Source: Chamaea fasciata (lineage: Eukaryota; Chordata; Aves; Passeriformes; Sylviidae). From it: a DNA stretch of 64,000 bases. The notes below the pieces were generated by a model. It saw nothing but the letters and a program-made list of their open reading frames with translations. It searched no databases and was not told where the DNA came from. Both the position numbers and the translations under genes were made by a program. Of the stretch, positions 60,901 through 64,000 are shown piece after piece. Where the stretch lies: the NCBI GenBank assembly GCA_029207755.1, contig JARCOQ010000006.1:69786093-69850092 (forward strand). The letters are read 5' to 3'. How positions within the stretch are numbered: position 1 is the stretch's first letter; every line of letters begins with the position of its first letter.

Positions 60901-62316
60901 GAATTAAAAGAGAGAAAAAAGAGAGCAAGCAATTGAAATCAACAGGATGGGGATAATTTCTTCTAAAGAAGGAGCAGCATTCTCAGTGGCTTCTGCAGCA
61001 TTAGGAATCGTGAATTCGAAATTCCATTTAGAAATGCAATCCTTCCTGCAAACGGGCTCGTGGGCCCCGTCCTCATGGCATACCAAGGTTTTGCATAAAT
61101 AAACTTTTTTCACTTGGATGTCTGGAGAGTCTCAGGTGTTTCAATGGGAACTGGAGACTTCCAGATTGGCACTGACCATTCCCATCGTTCTAGTTTCAAA
61201 AAGGAAACCACTCTGCCATTCCAGAGGGGGCAGAACCAGCGCAGCATCCACGTGCTCACCAAGATCCTGTGTTTAACAGGGAAGGCAGGCACCCAGCCCC
61301 CAGGGAACCGGCTCCTGACACCTTCGAGGAGCAGCCAGCAGCTTTTCCTGTTGGACAGGTGTGCCGAGATAACCTGTGCTTTACTTTGGGCACAGATCAA
61401 GTTTCTTGCTCACTCCCCATTGTTTGTGGGATCCTAGGAGTGGTCCCCGGTTCCCTAATGGTACGGCCAGCATCGCTCAGTTTGGATTTGGGTTCCCAGA
61501 GCCATAGGTACACTGGCTCTACCTGCCACACAGCCCACGCTCCAGAGATAGGCTGCCCTGTGGATACACTTCCCTTCTTGGAAGGGAAGGAATTGTTTGC
61601 TTTCCCTCTCATCCATGCAGTCAGGAGGTGGGAACCACCCATGTTTGGGTAACACCTTGAATAAATCCAGCTCCTGAAACGGGAGTGACCTGAGCTCCAT
61701 GGCAGTGACCCGGCCACCACTTCCGCCCCTTTGTGGAATTCTTGGAGGAATGCCACTTGGAACTGACAGCCACAGGGATACAAGGAGACAAGGTTGCAGA
61801 AACAGCCTCTCCACTGGTCACGATGCTCTCCGGAGGAGTTCCAGGAAGGCCAGCTATGCTGACATCCCACTTGGGATGCAGGGTGAAATTTACCTCTCAG
61901 CTTCCTGAGGCTAAGATAGGATACCCGAAGGCAACCGATAAAGGAGGAACAATCTACCTATTATCTGGGCTGCAGCACAAGGGAAAAGGAGAGCAAAGGC
62001 CACCTCCTACCTGCAACCTGGAGAGGTAATGAACACTCCCTTACCTGGATCTAGTGGTTGACAGGCACAAGAGTAATGTGTGATGTAGTCCACCTTGAAC
62101 TGGGAGTTGATGGGATAATGATCTGCCAGCTTAATCATCTTCTTGAAAGCATCATAGATGAAGATGAAGCTGATCAGGGAGGAGAATCCTTCTTCGGTGA
62201 AGCGGGTGAAGTACTTGACCAGGAAGCTGGCGTCGGTGGCCACGAGAATGAGACACTGGAAGGCTGACCAGAGGCCAATCCAGAGGCGGAACTCCAGGTA
62301 GTCAAAATCATTGTCC
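42862..62316 (-). CDS. SLC4A4: SLC4A4, electrogenic Na+/HCO3- cotransporter NBCe1 (13 exons, C-terminal half)
   Basis: NBCe1 moves Na+ with bicarbonate/carbonate across the plasma membrane (basolateral in kidney and pancreas). Exons in transcript order: 62316-62045, 60451-60381, 60070-59882, 58871-58758, 58401-58240, 56546-56368, 55527-55455, 52115-52047, 50851-50678, 48811-48650, 46216-46120, 43952-43873, 42967-42862. All are GT-AG and in frame. They encode the second half of the transmembrane domain, a large extracellular loop with sequons NSS, NRT and NAT, and a Lys-rich cytoplasmic tail with the KKGS site and DNDD. Two ends are possible. With the 97-nt exon, the frame stops at TGA 43909-43911 after ERHTSC (A/B). 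Skipping it changes frame, reads through the 80-nt exon, and ends ETTL at 42862 (C). The match is to SLC4A4 rather than SLC4A5/A7 because of HTSC, ETTL and [17 protein letters not shown]. The N-terminal cytoplasmic domain and first membrane helices are beyond 64000. Confidence 0.96.
43155..43312 (-). mobile_element. CR1 LINE 3' fragment
   Basis: CACAGAATCCCAAAATGTTT, GGGCAGGGACACCTTCCACT and CACTTCCAGGGATGGGGCG. Confidence 0.92.
43840..43852 (+). repeat. G13 homopolymer
   Basis: Thirteen consecutive G on +, a C13 tract in the SLC4A4 transcript about 20 nt downstream of the donor of the dual-frame exon, followed by AG. Confidence 0.9.
43873..43952 (-). CDS. SLC4A4: SLC4A4 80-nt dual-frame exon (A/B stop; C read-through)
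   Basis: After the 97-nt exon it reads [14 protein letters not shown] and stops at TGA 43909-43911. After skipping, the same bases read [20 protein letters not shown] and QSHAMPS with no stop, and splice to the last exon. Acceptor TCCCGCAG, donor CAAG|GTAAGC. A 13-nt C-run lies about 20 nt into the following intron. Confidence 0.94.
46120..46216 (-). CDS. SLC4A4: SLC4A4 97-nt alternative exon (NBCe1-A/B tail)
   Basis: Exactly 97 nt: [20 protein letters not shown], then [12 protein letters not shown]. It carries the PFLS basolateral-targeting motif described for NBCe1-A. Acceptor AGACTGTGAAAG-side CAG, donor GACA|GTGAGT. Because 97 is not a multiple of 3, skipping it switches the downstream frame to the NBCe1-C tail. 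Confidence 0.96.
48650..48811 (-). CDS. SLC4A4: SLC4A4 exon: cytoplasmic tail with Lys-rich stretch
   Basis: 54 codons: [20 protein letters not shown] and [11 protein letters not shown], then a run of Lys, then GSMDSDNDD. The KKGS serine corresponds to the PKA-regulated serine described in NBCe1, and DNDD to a proposed carbonic-anhydrase contact (both from family knowledge). Donor GAT|GTAAGC. This is the branch point for the A/B and C tails. Confidence 0.96.
50678..50851 (-). CDS. SLC4A4: SLC4A4 exon: membrane segments near the C-terminal end
   Basis: 58 codons: [37 protein letters not shown] and [18 protein letters not shown]. Acceptor CTTTCCAG, donor ATG|GTAGGT. Confidence 0.96.
51742..51840 (-). 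mobile_element. CR1 LINE fragment, eroded
   Basis: AGAATCCTGGAGGGGTTTGG, CCCCCTGCCACGGGCCAGG and CTGCTCCAAGCCCCATCC, with an internal deletion. Confidence 0.7.
52047..52115 (-). CDS. SLC4A4: SLC4A4 exon: membrane segment
   Basis: A small 69-nt exon of 23 codons encoding [20 protein letters not shown] and GVQ. Acceptor GTCCTGCAG, donor CAG|GTGAGT. Confidence 0.95.
52551..52806 (+). mobile_element. CR1 LINE fragment
   Basis: Sense CR1: GACAGAACAAGAGTAAACAG, GGTTTAGGTGGGATCTTAGG, CAGGGCAGTGCTGGAGTCAC and CAATCCTGTGATTCC. Confidence 0.9.
55455..55527 (-). CDS. SLC4A4: SLC4A4 exon: membrane segment
   Basis: A 73-nt exon encoding [19 protein letters not shown] and APILK. Acceptor TTGCTTCAG, donor AAG|GTAAGG. 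Confidence 0.95.
56368..56546 (-). CDS. SLC4A4: SLC4A4 exon: membrane segments
   Basis: A 179-nt exon: [35 protein letters not shown] and [17 protein letters not shown], with a split Arg codon AG|G. Donor GAG|GTATGT. Confidence 0.96.
58240..58401 (-). CDS. SLC4A4: SLC4A4 exon: membrane segment
   Basis: 54 codons: [20 protein letters not shown], then [20 protein letters not shown] and VNRKEHKLK. Acceptor CCCTTCAAAG, donor AAG|GTGAGT. Confidence 0.96.
58758..58871 (-). CDS. SLC4A4: SLC4A4 exon: membrane segment
   Basis: 38 codons: [20 protein letters not shown] and [18 protein letters not shown]. Acceptor TCTTCCAG, donor AAG|GTACGT. Confidence 0.96.
59882..60070 (-). CDS. SLC4A4: SLC4A4 exon: loop end and next membrane segment
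   Basis: 63 codons, phase 0: [20 protein letters not shown] (sequon NAT), [20 protein letters not shown] and [14 protein letters not shown]. Acceptor TTTCTGCAG, donor ACT|GTAAGT. Confidence 0.96.
60381..60451 (-). CDS. SLC4A4: SLC4A4 exon: extracellular loop 3
   Basis: A 71-nt exon encoding [20 protein letters not shown] and SEL after a split Val codon. Two N-glycosylation sequons (NSS, NRT) fit the known glycosylated loop of NBCe1. This is the least conserved part of the protein; its identity rests on frame continuity with both neighbours. Confidence 0.9.
62045..62316 (-). CDS. SLC4A4: SLC4A4 exon (first in window): transmembrane segments and loop
   Basis: A 272-nt exon, acceptor TTGTTGCAG, donor CCAG|GTAAGG. 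Encodes [54 protein letters not shown] and CACQPLDP at the start of the large extracellular loop. Confidence 0.96.
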
Positions 62317-62379
62317 CTGCAACAAGACAAGGGTGTCAAGAAAGGAAAACATCGGGTTAGGTAAGATCGGGAAGTACCA

Positions 62380-62640
62380 AGCAGATGTTACAGGGAATGA
62401 AGCTGAGTCAGGGGAAGTTGAGACTGGACATAAAGGAAAAATCCTCTCCCAGAAGGTGGCTGGACACTGGAACAGTCTCCCCAGAGAAGCGGTCACGGCA
62501 CCTAACCTGACAGAGTTCCAAGGATCACCTGGACAGTGCTCTTAGTCACATGGTTTAGTTTTAGGTGGTCTTGCCAGGTGCAGAGAGTTGGATTTGCTGA
62601 TCCTAATGGGTCCTTTCCAGTCTGGGATATTCTGTGACAA
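62380..62640 (+). mobile_element. CR1 LINE fragment, diverged
   Basis: ACTGGAACAGTCTCCCCAGA, GTTCCAAGGATCACCTGGAC, TTGGATTTGCTGATCC and GATATTCTGTGA, a sense CR1 copy of an older subfamily. Confidence 0.7.
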
Positions 62641-63275
62641 ACCCTGGTGCCAGGAATGGCAGGGTGTGGAGAACCACGCACCCAGCTGCATCATTCCCTG
62701 CAGGGAACGATGGCCCCTTGTTTGCTGCTTGAGGCTGAGGTGCTGCGTCGGCACAGAGCCCAAAGGTGGGATTTTAGGAACGAAAAAGTGCCTAAGGCTG
62801 GTGAGGACGTGCCAGAAGGCCCCTGCCTGTTCTAGGGAAGGAGGCAAGAGGCGGTGGGATTGGCAGGCTCAGCCAGCTGCAATTCTCTGGAAGCCAGAAG
62901 CCCTGACCTGGAAGAAGGCAAGGAGCAAGTAGGAAACAAAGTGATTTAGAAAAAGGGGAAAAAGAAAAATACAAGATCCAAGTGACAACTCTGAAATATC
63001 TGCAGTCAGTGCCTGAGGGGGCGGGAGGTCCCATCCATCTGAAGGTAGCTGGCAGAAACCCAGGTACGCCAACTCCACACCATTGAAGAACTTAAAAAAA
63101 ATTTAACTATATTGTTTTGGCTTTTACTCCTCAACTTCCTGCAGTTCTTCTGAAGCCGACAGAGCAGGTGGCAAAGCCCCATGTCCTGTAGGATTGGTCC
63201 CTGGTGCCAGCACCACAGAGCACCCAAGGCCAGATGCATGGCTGGGTCTCCAAGGCGTTTTTAGGGATCTTTTCA

Positions 63276-63293
63276 GACACACACACACACACA
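63276..63293 (+). repeat. CA dinucleotide microsatellite
   Basis: About nine AC units in an SLC4A4 intron. Confidence 0.85.
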
Positions 63294-64000
63294 GAGTCAC
63301 CCTTTAAATGAGTCAGGAGATGGGAAGTTTTTTCTACTTTTGCTTCTAGCAGGGAACAGTGTGTTGTGAAAATGAACAACCACAAAGGCATTACTGAAAA
63401 ATCAAAGTACTTAGTTCCAATTTCCTCGTAAGAAAGGCCTCCTTTGAAAACTCCTGCCTTTCTGCTCTGGCAGGTTGTTAGGACAATGGCTTTTATAACC
63501 ACCACTTCCTCCTCAGGTTAAAAATAACCACCTTCTCCCTCCCAAAACAGTACAAAGCGCTTTTCCATCTTGCTTTTTTCCTGCTGCGTGCTGCACCTGG
63601 GCTTTGTCATGCCTGCCAGACGCCAACAGGTGCAGCACGTCCATTTCTGACTCTACTCATTTATTCCAGATGAAGGGAGAAAAGAAAGGTGCCCCCCTCT
63701 TGCTCCACTATCGGACTCTCACCCTTCGGTAGCTTCCAGTTTCCCTCCCCGGGATAATCTAATTTTTCAGCCGTTTTTTCTAGCCCCCATCCCTCCTTAC
63801 ATGTAGGAACACAAGTCCTGCACAACCTGCCATGCTGAGAACACAGACTACAAGGGATTTGGGGTGTATTCTGTGGAACCTAAACCGACCTCCTTGCAAA
63901 ACACCAGCCAAAGGATCACCAGCCCCATGGGTGCAATCATCCATGACACTGCTGATTCCTCTGGGGATTCCAGCTTATCTTCCTAGCATTGCAGTTGTGA

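Larger units (their letters stand above)
42968..62044 (-). other. SLC4A4: SLC4A4 introns within the exon cluster
   Basis: Introns range from about 0.3 to 3.3 kb (largest 52116-55454). Recognisable content: CR1 fragments at 43155-43312, 51742-51840 and 52551-52806, A-rich runs at 45900-45918 and 60711-60726, and a G13 run at 43840-43852. Elsewhere no gene, RNA gene or nameable repeat is seen. Confidence 0.7.
62317..64000 (-). other. SLC4A4: SLC4A4 intron, upstream exons beyond the window
   Basis: No SLC4A family sequence is visible in any - frame. A CR1 copy covers 62380-62640 and a CA dinucleotide run lies at 63276-63293. Otherwise nothing recognised. Confidence 0.7.

Noticed and set aside
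42862..62316. SLC4A5 or SLC4A7 as the identity
   Set aside because: The HTSC and ETTL tails, the 97-nt exon and the Lys-rich DNDD region are those of SLC4A4.

Overview
The window is vertebrate genomic DNA, and almost certainly avian. It is sprinkled with short CR1 LINE tails of the bird type (the GTTTGGGTTGGAAGGGACC signature on one strand or the other), it holds multi-exon genes with GT-AG introns, and it has strongly GC-rich, CpG-dense islands. I cannot name the species.

Two protein-coding genes converge on each other. On the + strand, positions 13106-27565 hold 18 coding exons of ADAMTS3, a procollagen N-proteinase / pro-VEGF-C-activating metalloprotease, from just before the furin site to the stop codon. 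The first 13.1 kb is the large intron upstream of these exons. The 3' UTR runs to about 29.2 kb. On the - strand, positions 62316 down to 42862 hold 13 exons of SLC4A4 (electrogenic Na+/HCO3- cotransporter NBCe1), covering the C-terminal half of the transmembrane domain and the cytoplasmic tail. Both alternative C-termini are encoded: NBCe1-A/B ending in HTSC and NBCe1-C ending in the PDZ ligand ETTL. A 3' UTR runs to about 40.03 kb. Earlier SLC4A4 exons lie beyond 64 kb. All exon joins were checked for reading-frame continuity.

Between the two 3' ends (about 29.8-39.0 kb) lies a tandem macrosatellite with four copies (three full, one partial) of a 2.64-2.75 kb unit. Each unit has GC boxes, a TATA-like ATTTAAA and a consensus 5' splice site that together look like a promoter plus a non-coding first exon. 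It also has a pyrimidine tract, a CTCF-like motif and a 17-bp minisatellite. In the three full units these are followed by a solo-LTR-like segment in - orientation and then the same 17-bp minisatellite in inverted orientation. Copies are nearly identical, so the array is young or homogenised. In composition and organisation it recalls the CTCF-binding macrosatellites DXZ4 and D4Z4. It sits where GC and NPFFR2 would be expected from the SLC4A4-GC-NPFFR2-ADAMTS3 order known in other amniotes; neither gene is visible.

Other points of note are very compact introns, antisense CR1 tails immediately upstream of several ADAMTS3 acceptors (one apparently supplying the pyrimidine tract), and a degenerate 20-21 bp strand-asymmetric minisatellite in an ADAMTS3 intron.
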